Origin: Allodiplogaster sudhausi
Taxonomy: Eukaryota > Nematoda > Chromadorea > Rhabditida > Diplogasteridae
Length of the DNA stretch: 64,000 bases
Reading direction: 5' to 3'
Assembly: GCA_945643635.1 (NCBI GenBank)
Contig: CALZFC010000030.1
Location: 3,105,001 to 3,169,000 of the forward strand
Shown: positions 23,201 to 34,300 of the stretch, piece by piece
Numbering within the stretch: the first letter of the stretch is position 1
Layout: each line of letters opens with the position of its first letter
The notes under the pieces: model-generated
Told to the model about the DNA's origin: nothing
What the model saw: only the letters and a program-made list of their open reading frames with translations
Database searches by the model: none
Translations under genes and position numbers: made by a program

Positions 23201-24018
23201 CAATAAAGTTCGCAAAAGTCGATAATTTAGCTAACCTGTGATCCGTTGTGATGTTGGAAGTCGTCATCGTTGGTTGTACCTGGAAGTAGACAGAGAGAGA
23301 GAGAGAGACAGAGAGACAGAGAGAGACAGACAGACAGCGAGACAGCTTGGAATGCTTAATGCTCGGAATACAAGCTACACACGTTATACGTATATCAATC
23401 GATAGGTTTCGCAAAGGCGAACAATTTTCCCATACATTTCTTTTTGGTTCAACGATTTTTTAATCTTGTTTTACGTTGTCAAAATATTTAAGCCTCTCTT
23501 TCGGCTTTACAGTCAGAAGGCACTTTTCGGGGTCATTTTTATTTGCATAGAGCGTAAAAAGATCTATCAATCGGAGTTTCATTATATAGAATTACTTCAG
23601 GCATTTACCAGCAATGAATTTTTAAATGTAATTTTGACCTGTTTGTTGTGATACGTACTACAAATACTTCCTTTGGGCGCAAACGTCCGCGCTCGAAAAG
23701 CTAGATTCTACGAATATTTACTTAGCCCTTCCGGCGGATCACAAATTTTACGAATATTTTTTCTGTGTGTAAGTTTGATGACATCGTCCAACCAATTTGA
23801 CACATTCTAACGCATGTTTTTTTAATTTTTAAAACATATACATTTTTTTAAATATTTTTTTATCTTAATTATTTATTTGCAGCCAAGACTACCGTCGCGC
23901 CTTGCAGACGATGCTGCCCTTTCTGGCACGACGAGAAGACGTCGGAGTGAGCCGAATAAGTGCTTCCCTGCAGACTGGCGGGAGGCAGACTTCTAGGCAG
24001 GTCATCTCTCTTCAGTGA
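20084..24018 (+). CDS. srsx-like seven-transmembrane chemoreceptor, copy B (315 aa)
   Basis: Eight exons: 20084-20211, 20362-20503, 21220-21308, 21457-21564, 21775-21905, 22082-22215, 22569-22648, 23883-24018; 948 nt, all GT-AG. Likely a G-protein-coupled chemoreceptor of the nematode srsx group. Seen: TM1 LTTTVGFIGNLLIVIAT; CNILIALSAIFDIWHVL (TM2); GPTLVSLSTCVG (TM3 start); CIGFDRFYACFLP with the DR(Y)-like end of TM3; SKIYLPLHIIAIFAFSMAE (TM4); Cys in QLICFLPD for the extracellular disulfide; NLAAFIIYCIVFIRLKS (TM5); RSLFLVMIVVIG (TM6); NSSFTATIFIYYFTSQDYR (TM7 into the C tail). Exon 6 has a tandem CAG acceptor (22082 or 22085). Intron 1 begins with a (CT)n tract. Appears functional. Confidence 0.85.
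22216..22405. repeat. GTTAGA/GAATATTC intron array, copy B
   Basis: Intron 6 starts GTTAGACTATTTCAAATG and then repeats diverged TTAGAGTTTTCACAAATATT and TCGAACATTCGAA units. A weaker version of the array in copy C. Confidence 0.6.
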
Positions 24019-26440
24019 TTGTGAGACGGATATCGGACCAGAAATGGGGCACAATACTGCATTCTGGCACAAGCCTTACTATTAGCCGATAATTGCTGCT
24101 GAAACCGCAAAGGACAAAAATTTATGCTGATTTTTATTTTATTTTAGTAAATTAACGGTGCATAAAATTATTTTATTTAGCCATCTGTAAACGCCGTTTA
24201 TCTCTACCGACAGCAGAGTTCCATCCACTCAAGGTTGGAATTTAGAGTTGTATAAATGTTAGCGAAATTAAAGCGTGCAAACAAGGTCAAAATTATATTA
24301 ATATTATATGAATCCGCCAGACAAGAAAGATCTTTGCTCAACAAAATAATATTGCCGTAACCTTTGGAAATGCGAGATAATAGTGCAAATATGTGGATAA
24401 AAGACAGGAAATTCCTTCTAATAATTTTTCTTCAGTTGTTGAAAGAACCATTGCGAAATGTCTCTCCCCTCCCAAGGAGATAAGCGTGCCATTTTGTGCG
24501 TTTTCTCCTCGGAGTAGCGCCAGCTTTAAATTAGTACGAGTTCCTCTTAGAATCTTTTCATAACCTGCGCAAATGAACTTAATTCTTCTCAACCTTTCTT
24601 TCTTTCTCTCTAGCCTTCTGTGTATGTTTCCCTCTCTATACCTCTCGCACTGTCTCTCTTTCCTTCTTTTTCTATTTCTCTTAATCAATCATGGTGCAGT
24701 ATTAAGCGGAGAATCAAAATTTGCCGTTTTCTTGAGTGGTTTGATTCTATCAATTATTCATTCTCTATCTCTATCTGAGCTAATATAAAAACAACACTTT
24801 TTCTCTACTTATTCTCTCATGTTTGCTAACTTCCTCTCTCTCTCTCTCTTTTCGCTTTCTTCTACTCTTCATCGGTGTATCTCTTCGGAGCTATTCAATT
24901 TTGCTTTTCGAATGGCCTGGACGTCATTGAAAGGGCAAAAGCCAGACTCTATTCATTTTCTTAATAAATCAACTCGAGTCGCGCTCAGAAAGAGAGAGCG
25001 AGAGAGAGAGATAGATAGGAAGAGAGAGAGATATAGAGAGGAAGAGAGAGAGTGTGTCATAAGCGAAACGGGCAAAACATCCTGAGGCTCGCAATGATTT
25101 AATCGAGGAATGACATGATCGATGCAGATTTTGGCTTCGCACTGGAATTAATTTTTAGGAGTTGTTCAGAAAATTTGGTGAAGAGCCACAGAATAGCACA
25201 TTTCTGTTATTTTTTTCTTGTCGAACCGGCATAGCATCGAAGGTTGACTTCCCACATTCTCATTTCACGCTATTTCTTTTGCTCTCTGAAAATGAGAAAG
25301 AAAATTAAATTACTCACGGACGGGGTTGGTTTTCGTTTTCTGATGATATATATGTCTGAAGTCCATTTGCGCGGGTTTCTATGTCATGGCAGTTTTAGAT
25401 TTTTCCCTCAAGCTTGATTAAAACACAATAATCGCCGAGCTGCTTTTTAACAGTGCTGAAATAAATTGAAAGAATAAAAAATTGCACCAATGACTTTCTG
25501 TTGACTAAACTGTTGACCTCCAATATTCTTTTACTATTCATCATTGAACATTCTTTTATTATTCGTCATTGAACGAAAACAAAAGATCTCGCGGAATCGA
25601 CAAAGCTCACCTCCTTCTCTTCCTCTCTTTTCTTCCTAAATCTCTCCTCTCTTTTATTTCTTTCTGTCTCTCTCTTCCTCTTATCTTTCTCCTTTATATC
25701 ATCGTTCAATCTGAATACAATATCTCAGCTTGCTGCTTTCTCACCCTTTGACCCGCAATTCCTTTCCCATGATCAGTTGACGCGAGAAATTATTTAGTTG
25801 GAGTGTAATAATGAAAGTGAACAATGAAGAAAGATCTAAAACAAAAGTAATGCAAATTTCCATAGAGCTAATAAAAAAGAGTGCTGCTCCTTTTTGCATG
25901 ATGAGACCTTCTAATGCACTTTCATTTATTGCAAGGCTGCCGATTGTGAGCAAATGAAATGCGCATCCTCCCTGCTCTCATTTTTTAGAAGGAAAATAAT
26001 ATATTGAGACGAAAGAAAAAAACTTATTATTTTAGCATCTGTTCAACAACATCTTTCAACTAATTCAATTTCGTTTGCAGCATTGTCAGCATAGGCTTTA
26101 GCACATCTTTTTGATCTGGGCATTTTCAGCTGAATGTATGAATATTTTCAATATTTATTGTGTAGATCATTTCTGCATGTTTTTCTTCGGCTATTCAAGG
26201 TGGAATAAAGATATCAGCATGCTTTCTACCAAAAAAAAAGATTAAAAGGAATACTGAATGTCTCACGATGTGAAGTTATAGTATTTATATTTTCTTTCCT
26301 TCTATCTATGTGCATTCGAGCAATATTTTATGAAATTACTGCCTTTTTAGCTTTTGAGAATGATGTAAAGAGATATCTTTAAAACATATCGTTATTTGTC
26401 AGATATGTACATATGTACATAATATGTGCATACATACATA
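24019..26440. other. Spacer between GPCR copies B and C
   Basis: No protein gene supported. 24320-24500 is homologous to the flank of copy C at 32190-32600. 24480-25080 repeats the 18850-19420 block. (GA)n runs at about 24990-25060. 26290-26400 is homologous to the promoter-proximal segment of copies A and B, cut off by the transposon that follows. Confidence 0.5.
24692..24748 (+). other. tRNA-promoter-like block (A box/B box), unit C
   Basis: Second copy of the 19061 block: TGGTGCAGTATTAAG then GGTTTGATTCT 31 bp further on, with GAGAATCAAA between. Both boxes are kept while the spacer has diverged. Confidence 0.3.
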
Positions 26441-27112
26441 CAGTACCGCTCAACAACCAGGGGTGCAGGAACTTTCGGAACTTTCGGAAAGTTCCAAAAT
26501 GTCCGATCAAATTTGTTCGTTTCTCGATAACCGCACATCGATTTGGTTTGCATATTTGGATTCAGGCACTCGGGTTACACCATAATTGAGCATTAAAATG
26601 TCAAGATAATGCATTTTTGACAAAATGGAAAATATTGTGAATTAGGTGGTGCAGGAACACCACAATTCGTAGTGCGTCAATGTGTCTTCGTGCCAGTGAA
26701 ATTTATGAAGGCATTTGCTCTAACAGTATAACTTTAAATTACATTTGCAGACTTCATTTTTAGTATACTTAGTAAGTGACTTTTAATGTTACAAGTGAGA
26801 AAAATACGGCAAAAAATTTTGCTACATAAACTTGAAGAAATTGGTTCAAAAGCGGAACCGAACACCAGCCACTCCGTTCATAATCGTTGCAGGCATACCA
26901 ATACTCCACACAGCCACGCCGTTATACAGCTCCACACAATTTTAGGGTGCATTTTGACGTTGTTCTTCATTGAACGATTTTGAAGAGCTGATAGAGTCCA
27001 TGCCACGAAAATTTCATACCTTCCGTAGTCTTCCGTACATTGCCAGATTTCAATTTCGAAAACATAAAGTTTCCGGCCTCTATCGGCGCTTTCCTCTATC
27101 TTACCCCCGTTT

Positions 27113-27177
27113 GGGATTCGAACTTGCGACGTTCAAAAAAGCGAGCAAGCGCGCGCCTTACTGCGCTACGCAGGCCA
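27113..27177 (-). other. tRNA-like module in the left arm of the foldback transposon
   Basis: On the minus strand: A-box-like TAGCGCAGTAAGG near the 5' end and a perfect B-box-like GTTCGAATCC near the 3' end, about 35 bp apart, as in tRNA genes and tRNA-derived SINEs. Not a clean cloverleaf. Confidence 0.45.
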
Positions 27178-27581
27178 TGTGGGTTGTCTGAAGATCGACA
27201 ATGATAGTTGCAAAACTATGATCAGCCACCTACGTCGCTATTCAGTTTCATTTTTCTCTCTCGCTCTCTCCTCTCTCTCTCTCTCTCTCTCTAAATCTCT
27301 CACTATTTCCCGCAGATTTCGGGCCCTTGAATTTTGGGCCTGCCCTGGCCTGCTCTGTTCCATCTTGTCTGGCTTGAGACCACCGACAGTGCAAAGAGGA
27401 CAAAGCGAAGCGAAGCAGAAGAAAGCGAAGGACAGAACGAAGAAAGCGAAGGACGAAGGAAAAGCGAAGCAAAGAGAGGACAAATCAAGAAGTAACAGAG
27501 AGAGAGAGAGAGAGAGAGAGTGAATTTGGGAAGCAGGTGGATGACCGACTGTCAAGGATTCGGTTGCACGAACAGAAATGA

Positions 27582-27650
27582 TTGGTATGGCGCAGTGGTT
27601 TACGCTCTGGATTGCAATTTTGTTTGTCTCAGGTTCGAGCCGCAATCGTA
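27582..27650 (+). other. tRNA-like module in the right arm of the foldback transposon
   Basis: A-box-like TATGGCGCAGTGGTTTA and B-box-like GGTTCGAGCCG on the plus strand. It lies in a mirrored place to the left module but its sequence differs, so the two arms carry different tRNA-like heads joined to the same downstream arm sequence (CCGGAAACTTTATGTTTTCG). Confidence 0.45.
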
Positions 27651-29887
27651 GAAAATATTTTGCTGCGCTTTTGGATTTCAATTCTGGAAAAGTTTATTCA
27701 AAAAAATATTTTCCGGCGCCGATAGAGGGCCGGAAACTTTATGTTTTCGAAATTGAAATCTGGCAATGTACGAAAGACTACGGAAGGTATGAAATTTTCG
27801 TGGCATGGACTCTATCAGCTCTTAATAACATCGTCAAAATGCACCCTAAAATTGTGTGGAGCTGTATAACGGCGTGGCTGTGTGGAGTATTGGTATGCCT
27901 GCAACGATTATGAACGGAGTGGCTGGTGTTCGGTTCCGCTTTTGAACCAATTTCTTCAAGTTTATGTAGCAAAATTTTTTGCCGTATTTTTCTCACTTGT
28001 AACATTAAAAGTCACTTATTAAGTATACTAAAAATGAAGTCTGCAAATGTAATTTAAAGTTATACTGTTAGAGCAAATGCCTTCATAAATTTCACTGGCA
28101 CGAAGACACATTGACGCACTACGAATTGTGGTGTTCCTGCACCACATAATTCACAGTATTTTCCATTTTGTCGAAAATGCATTATCTTGACATTTTAATG
28201 CTCAATTATGGTGTAACCCGAGTGCCTGAATCCAAATATGCAAACCAAATCGACGTGCGGTTATCGAGAAACGCACAAATTTGATCGGACATTTTGGAAC
28301 TTTCCGAAAGTTCCGAAAGTTCCTGCACCCCTGGTTGTTGAGCGGTACTGTATATACGTTACCCTTCAAAGTTGCTCATACATATTATGCCCCAAACGAT
28401 TGTTTCAGTCTGCATGCCCACGTCAATCCTTTCCTTGTCTTGCTTGCTTGCCAGATCTACAGATTCCACAATGGCTGACCCAGCTGAAATTGTCACGTAT
28501 CCCGTGTGGCTCTGGGGGGTCGTTGCTATTTACGCTTTCACGACAACCATTGGCTTCATCGGTAATCTACTCATCGTGATTGCGACTGTCAAGTGCAAGT
28601 TAGCTCTCTCTCCTGTATCTTACTGTCTCTCTTTCTCTTTCTCTCTCTCTCCCTTTCGATTTCTCTTTCTCTTTATATTTCTCTCTCACGTTTTAGTTTC
28701 TCTCTTTCTCGCTCTTTCTCGCTCTTTGTTACCCTTACTCACTGTCTCTCTTTCTCCGTTTCTCCCTCTCTTTCTCATTTCGTCACAGGTGGCTCCGTAG
28801 CCCCTGCAACATCCTAATCGCCCTCTCTGCCATCTTCGATATCTGGCACGTGCTCGGTCACGTCCCCTTCATCTTCCTCTCCATTTCTGGCCCCACTCTC
28901 GTCTCTCTATCCACCTGCGTCGGCATCATGGTCAGTTGCATTCGGTTTTGGCATGAGAGATTACAGAATTAAAAAATCTAATAATTTATACCGTATTTGT
29001 AACGAAGCTCGCCGGTTTCGTGATTGTAGTATAATTAACAAGGAACAAGGAAGTATGAGAGGGGAATCTGCGTGACATGTTGAGGATTTTTTTTACAAAG
29101 AAATTTAAACAATGTAGTTCTCAACGGAATCAAAAATCATAAATTATAAGCACCTACAGCAAAAAAAAGATGTTTGAAAGGGCTAAACTTTGAACTGTGA
29201 AGCCAAGTTATATGAATTATTTTTCTTAATTTGCAATACATAATCTTGGAAATATTCTTTTCACGAATCCAATGCACCCGTAGGTGGACACAATTCTATT
29301 GTACAACACTTTGTTTTAAATTTTTTTTTACAAGGAACGCTGGAAATAGAGAGCACGATGTTAACAAATTGTTTCTTTTCGATTCATGAAAGCAATTTGC
29401 ATTACAGATTTTTGAATAGAAAAGTCTAGTTTTGACTGTCTCCCGAATTTTTACCAAGCAATTAACATAAGCAGTTCTCATGGTCAGGAAATTCCTATTT
29501 CCGAATTCCGTTATGAAGGGGGCCTTCCGAATTCGGAATTCCGTTAGCTGCTGTATTACTACTAATTGTATGCAATTGAACACTTGATTAAAATCATCCA
29601 TTTCCAAGACCATCCCAATCACTGGAATGTTCGCGAACACAATGGCCATTGCGTGTATTGGCTTCGATCGCTTTTACGCCTGCTTCTTTCCGACAACGTG
29701 AGCATTCGGCTATACAAACATTTAAAAATAGAATTTCAGCAGCGAAAGGAAATCTTACAATAAGTATCTTTACACAAATGGCAATGAATTAGACAAGAAG
29801 AGGATTTAAATTACACCTCCTAAATAAATAATTGCAGATATGGATTAAAGAACTCGAAAATCTATCTACCACTCCATATCGTAACTA

Positions 29888-30295
29888 CCGTATTTTCTCT
29901 ATTAGTACCCCTCCTTTATTAGAACCCCCCCTCTAATAGTACCCCCCTCTGAAAATGCCATTGAAAAATAGAACCCCTCCCTCTAGTAGAACCCCCCCTC
30001 CAATAGAACCCCCCCCCCAATAGTCCTCCTGGAGGCATGGGGAGCTCTTACCAATGAACTAATTCCAAATTCATGATAAATCTGTTGTAAAACGTATATT
30101 CCAGTGATGATTCCATTGAATTCGGACTACGATTCTTCTTTTTTTGGGAATAAAATGTTGCTATTAAACATTGAGTGACTCACATTGAAAAATAGTACCC
30201 CTCCCTCTAATAGAACCCCTCCCTCTAATAGTGCCCCCCTCCCGCAAGGGTATTGAAAAATAGAACCCCCGGGGGTACTAATAGAGAAAATACGG
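29888..30295. mobile_element. Complete MITE inserted in GPCR copy C
   Basis: 408 bp. Left end CCGTATTTTCTCTATTAGTA and right end TACTAATAGAGAAAATACGG are inverted copies, TA duplicated at 29886-29887 and 30296-30297. The interior has several CCCCTCTAATAGAACCCC-type blocks. No coding capacity. The TA target and short ends fit a Tc1/mariner-derived MITE. Confidence 0.9.
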
Positions 30296-31006
30296 TATCT
30301 TAGCCTTTAGCATGGCCGAGTTATACAACGTCTACATTCACATGGATCCTGATGTGTCAGATAATTAGTTTTTATTCTCCAAGAAAAGTAAAAAAAAGAC
30401 GAAGCTATAATTAGAACCTAAAAATATTTTACTCCTCTTTCATTTCAAAGATTATGTATCTCACCTAAATTATATCAACACAATTTAGCGCTCAAAAAGT
30501 GATCATCCTTGATTTGTATACATAAGCCCTTTCCATTGCAGACATCTTATCTGCTTTCTGCCCGACTCAATATATGGCAGAGCGAAGAATCCGTGGCTCT
30601 TCTCCACGTGCGCTGTCAATTTGGCCGCATTCATCGTATATTGCATCGTTTTTTTTCGGCTGAAGTCTGCAGGTTCCCACTTTTTTTCTATTTTCCTCCT
30701 TTCAATACATAGCAGCACTCTTATTGTTAAATAAGAAGCGAAACACTGCAAATGGAAGGGTTTCATATTCACAAATTCGAAAATAACTAATGATAAGAAA
30801 TGAAAACAGGAAAATCTGAGGTTAATAAAATAAATATAAATAAATATAAAGAAAAAAATAATCTCGCTTTAGCAGACCGTCGTCAGATTGGTCGAATCTT
30901 CCGGTCGCTCTTTCTCGTGATGATCGTCGTCATTGGCGGCTGGGTTGTCACCATTGGAGGCCTCACACTCGTGCTCAACACGCATAGCGGTCTTACTCAT
31001 GTTGAT

Positions 31007-31345
31007 GTTAGAGTATTCACAAATATTCGAATATTCGAAAGTTAGAATTTTCACAAGTATTCGAATATTCGAATGTTAGAGCATTCACTTGTCTTAGAAC
31101 ATTCACTAGTATTCGAATATTCGAATCTTATTGTTAGAATATTCACTTGTATTTGAATATTCAAATGTTTGAGAATTCACTAGTATTCGAATATTCGAAT
31201 GTTAGACCTTTCATTAGTATTCGAATATTCTAACGATAGAGTAATCACTATTATTCGAATATTCGAAAGTTAGAGCATTCACTAGTATTCGAATATCATA
31301 ACCAACATCGAATGACCAAAGATTTAGAATATTCGAATTGTGTGT
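31007..31345. repeat. Tandem array repeating the 5' splice site in GPCR copy C intron 6
   Basis: About eight units of roughly GTTAGAGCATTCACTAGTAT followed by TCGAATATTCGAAT. The first GTTAGA is the donor of intron 6 itself, so the array multiplies donor-like sequences directly behind the exon. Confidence 0.75.
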
Positions 31346-32216
31346 GCTTTTTGAATATTCAAGAATCAAATTCACAAATGCTCTCCACAAAAATAGCGAA
31401 TTCAAGAAGCCGAAAAAGATTTTGGAGCGCTAAATTCTCGCCTCCCATTGCATCTTATGTATGTATACCAATGGGCATTACATTCATTCCATGGTAAAAT
31501 CCACTCATGGTCAGATCTTCCATATTGAAATTGTCTGTGGCATCGCTGTCAATTCCTCATTCACGGCCACCATTTTCATCTACTACTTTACGAGGTTATA
31601 CATTTTAAGTTTACAATAAGTTCGATGACGTCGTTCAAACTATTCAGTCATTTATTAATTGTTTTCTAAATTTAAGACAAAAAATCATTACAATATATTA
31701 TTTCTATTTCACATGTTCATTTTTTTGCAGCCAAGACTATCGTCGCGCCATACAGACGATAGCGCTATTTCTGGCACCTCGACAAGACGTTGGGGTCAGC
31801 CGAATAACCGCTTCCCAACAGACTGGCGGGGAGCAGACTTCTAGGCCCGTCATCAATCTTCACTGACGGTGAGACGGCCACCACGGACTAGAAACGACTC
31901 CCTTCCGTTTTCTGGAGCAAACCCGTACTATCGGCCAGTATTTGGCATAACTACCGAAAGATCAGGGGCAAAAATGGTAAAAAGCCTACTATTGTTGTAT
32001 GATAATTTCCTCTCGTAATAATGCTGTAGAATTATCTTATTTAACAAAGGCTAAACGCCGGTTAACTCGAATGCCAGCAAAGTTTACCACGTTCCACTCG
32101 AAACCATGCACCACAAAGTTGGTGATTTATTGTCGGATAATCGTTAGTAAAATTAAAGCATGCAGACAAGGTAGGTCAAATACCCTATTCTTTGGAAATG
32201 CGAGGTAAAGGTGCAA

Positions 32217-32512
32217 ATATGACGCGATTTTCGAGAGAATCAAAATGCTCGGGGCTCTAGAAAAATCATCATCTCCGATTTTGCTTAAAAGTTGTTTTTA
32301 GGTAAACTTATACCCACAGAATCGAATGGGCTTGGTCTTGGAGCCTACAAAATTCATTTTAAAAAGTTATGCAGAATTCAAGACTAATCCCATTCGATTC
32401 TGCTAGTCTAACTTTACCTAGAAACAACTTTTAAGCAAAATCGGAGATGATGATTTTTCCAAGGCCCCAGCCATTTTGATTAATTTTGATTCTCTCACAA
32501 ATCGCGTCATAT
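32217..32512. mobile_element. Foldback MITE with a paralogous empty site
   Basis: About 295 bp. Left end ATATGACGCGATTTTCGAGA and right end ACAAATCGCGTCATAT are inverted, and inner arms also pair (ATCATCATCTCCGATTTTGC with GCAAAATCGGAGATGATGAT). The homologous flank of copy B reads GTGCAAATATGTGGAT at about 24385 without the insert, so target duplication is AT or ATAT. Confidence 0.8.
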
Positions 32513-34300
32513 GAAGGTAAAAGGCGGGAGATTCCTTCTAATAAATTTTTCCTCAGTTCGAGAAGGGACCATTGCGAAATGTCGCCAAGTCACAACGGGA
32601 TCATTTGTCGCCATTAATCAGGAACATCATTCTAACGAGTACCCGCTGATTGATTGATGCGACGTCGAAGATACTCACTCGATTCAATAAGAGAAAAATC
32701 CACTATTTATCCTTTCTGTAAAGGAGGTCTAGGGCGAATAAATAGTGTTTTGTTTTTCTCCTTATTCGGGCAGGTTTTGCTAGAAACTTCGATTGCTCGT
32801 GTCCCTAACTCACAAAAATCCCTCTGCATTGAGAAAATGAACAGTATTATCTACTTTGAATTCGTCAATATTTTATCTTCCAGCTATGTTCAAAAAAATT
32901 TTGGCAGAGCAATGAACTGGCCAACGGGTTCTTCTCGGTAGGATTTTTTCCGTAGGGTCTCCTTTAAAGGAGCATGAACACCCTAAACTCCTGCGCGGAA
33001 AAAACCTATAAGAAACTGCCGAGATCTTATCTTTTATTATAATATTTGTACCGAAAAGCAGACAGTATACACGGACTCGTAAAAACTAAATTATGAACGT
33101 TAAACTTTTGTTTTGATACTTCGATATTTCTTCGGGAATCTTCGCAGAATGAAAAACAAACAGAGAAAAAAAGGACTGAAAATGGCTGTTTTCATTTATT
33201 TTGACATTGCAAGAGAAGATATTAAAAAAATATTCTCCTGCCTACAGGCCGGTGGTGAATATCCTGGAGTTAATTTTCTGCATAACATGCAAAGAACAGA
33301 AATATACTGTATAGCACCAAAACTTTCCCTGAGGCACATTTTTTGAATGCTAATTTCTCGCTAATGATGTACTTTTGAGTCTTTTTACTTTGCAAAAGTG
33401 TTCCAATAAAGAACATAGACCGACTAGTGTTATAGCTTAAGGAATGAAAAAATTGAGTTTCATTCTTCTTTAACCACCATTTTTATTCACTGTCATGGAT
33501 GTTTTGTTTTTCTTCGGGGATGCCTATTATAGCATTATTATTTATTTCTATTATAACAACGGGCTAGGTGTCCTATTGAAATAAACTTTTCAAGAATTTT
33601 TTATATACCAACATGTCTATATTTTTTTATTTTTCATTAATTTAAATATAACGTATTTGTCCAGAATGGTGACATCATCTATTCAAAAGTGTAAGAACTA
33701 TTATTATTATGAATCACGAATACATTTTCAGACGCTCAAAAAGCATGAGTATGAATCGTAAACAGTGCGCCTGATTGCGTGATATTCATGTAATCACGAA
33801 GTGCATAATTATCGACATACATAATTATGCACATAATCATGTTCATCAAGTTCATTAAGGTGAAAGTCGGTTTAACAACATCTTTTGAGACTAGCCGAGC
33901 GTAATTGGCATATGGAAAAAATTCTTTTCATCTGTGCTTCCCAGAATTGGCACACAAGACTGAATACCAAACAGAATACGTGTCATTTTGTACCTTTTAT
34001 TCCAGTGGATATGACAGCTTCAACTTACAAGCGAGTCCTATTAAAAAACAATTCATAAATGCATAAATAGCTCCAAAGAACTTCATGCTCACTTTCTCTC
34101 GCTTTCACTGATTTTAGTTCAACGCCGAGAATCTTCCTCTCTTTCTCTCTCACTCTCTTTCTTTCATTATCTCTCTTTCTGTTTCTCACTGGAATATGAT
34201 GCTATTCGCCTACCAACGGCTAATGTAATAGAAAGAGCTAATGTAAGCTAAAACTCTGTTCCCTTGCTGTAGTGAGATCGGAATAGGAAAGGAGAATGTG
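32513..34300. other. Intergenic, nothing recognised
   Basis: Downstream flank of GPCR copy C. AT-rich; no supported gene. A (CT)n-rich stretch lies at about 34135-34190. Confidence 0.4.

Larger units (their letters stand above)
26441..28350. mobile_element. 1.9-kb foldback transposon, Tc1/mariner-like ends, TA target duplication
   Basis: Left end CAGTACCGCTCAACAACCAG and right end CTGGTTGTTGAGCGGTACTG are exact inverted copies flanked by TA on both sides (26439-26440, 28351-28352), the usual signature of Tc1/mariner-type elements. The inverted arms run for several hundred bp (about 26441-27080 against 27720-28350). The centre (about 27240-27540) is low-complexity, (CT)n, repeated GCGAAG/GAAAGC and (GA)n, with no transposase, so it is non-autonomous. 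It sits upstream of GPCR copy C and separates that gene from its ancestral promoter-proximal sequence. Confidence 0.85.
28471..31866 (+). pseudogene. srsx-like GPCR copy C, exon 4 interrupted by a MITE
   Basis: Exons 28471-28598, 28789-28930, 29609-29697, 29838-29887 plus 30298-30355 (split), 30542-30672, 30873-31006, 31515-31594 and 31731-31866 match copies B and D in order, phase and splice sites. Seen: GNLLIVIATVKCK, CNILIALSAIFDIWHVL, CIGFDRFYACFFP, KNPWLFSTCAVNLAAF, RSLFLVMIVVIGGW and NSSFTATIFIYYFT. All exons are open except that a 408-bp element sits in TM4 between HIVT and ILAFSMAE, with TA duplicated. Removing it with one TA restores an open exon. GT...AG pairs around the element either shift the frame or delete about ten TM4 residues, so the gene is most likely inactive. 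The lack of other damage says the hit is recent. Confidence 0.85.

Noticed and set aside
27390..27540. GCGAAG/GAAAGC tandem pattern as a protein repeat gene
   Set aside because: It is low-complexity sequence in the centre of a non-autonomous transposon with no start, stop or splice context.
29881..30350. The MITE in GPCR copy C acting as a harmless new intron
   Set aside because: The GT-AG choices around it either shift the frame or remove about ten residues of TM4.
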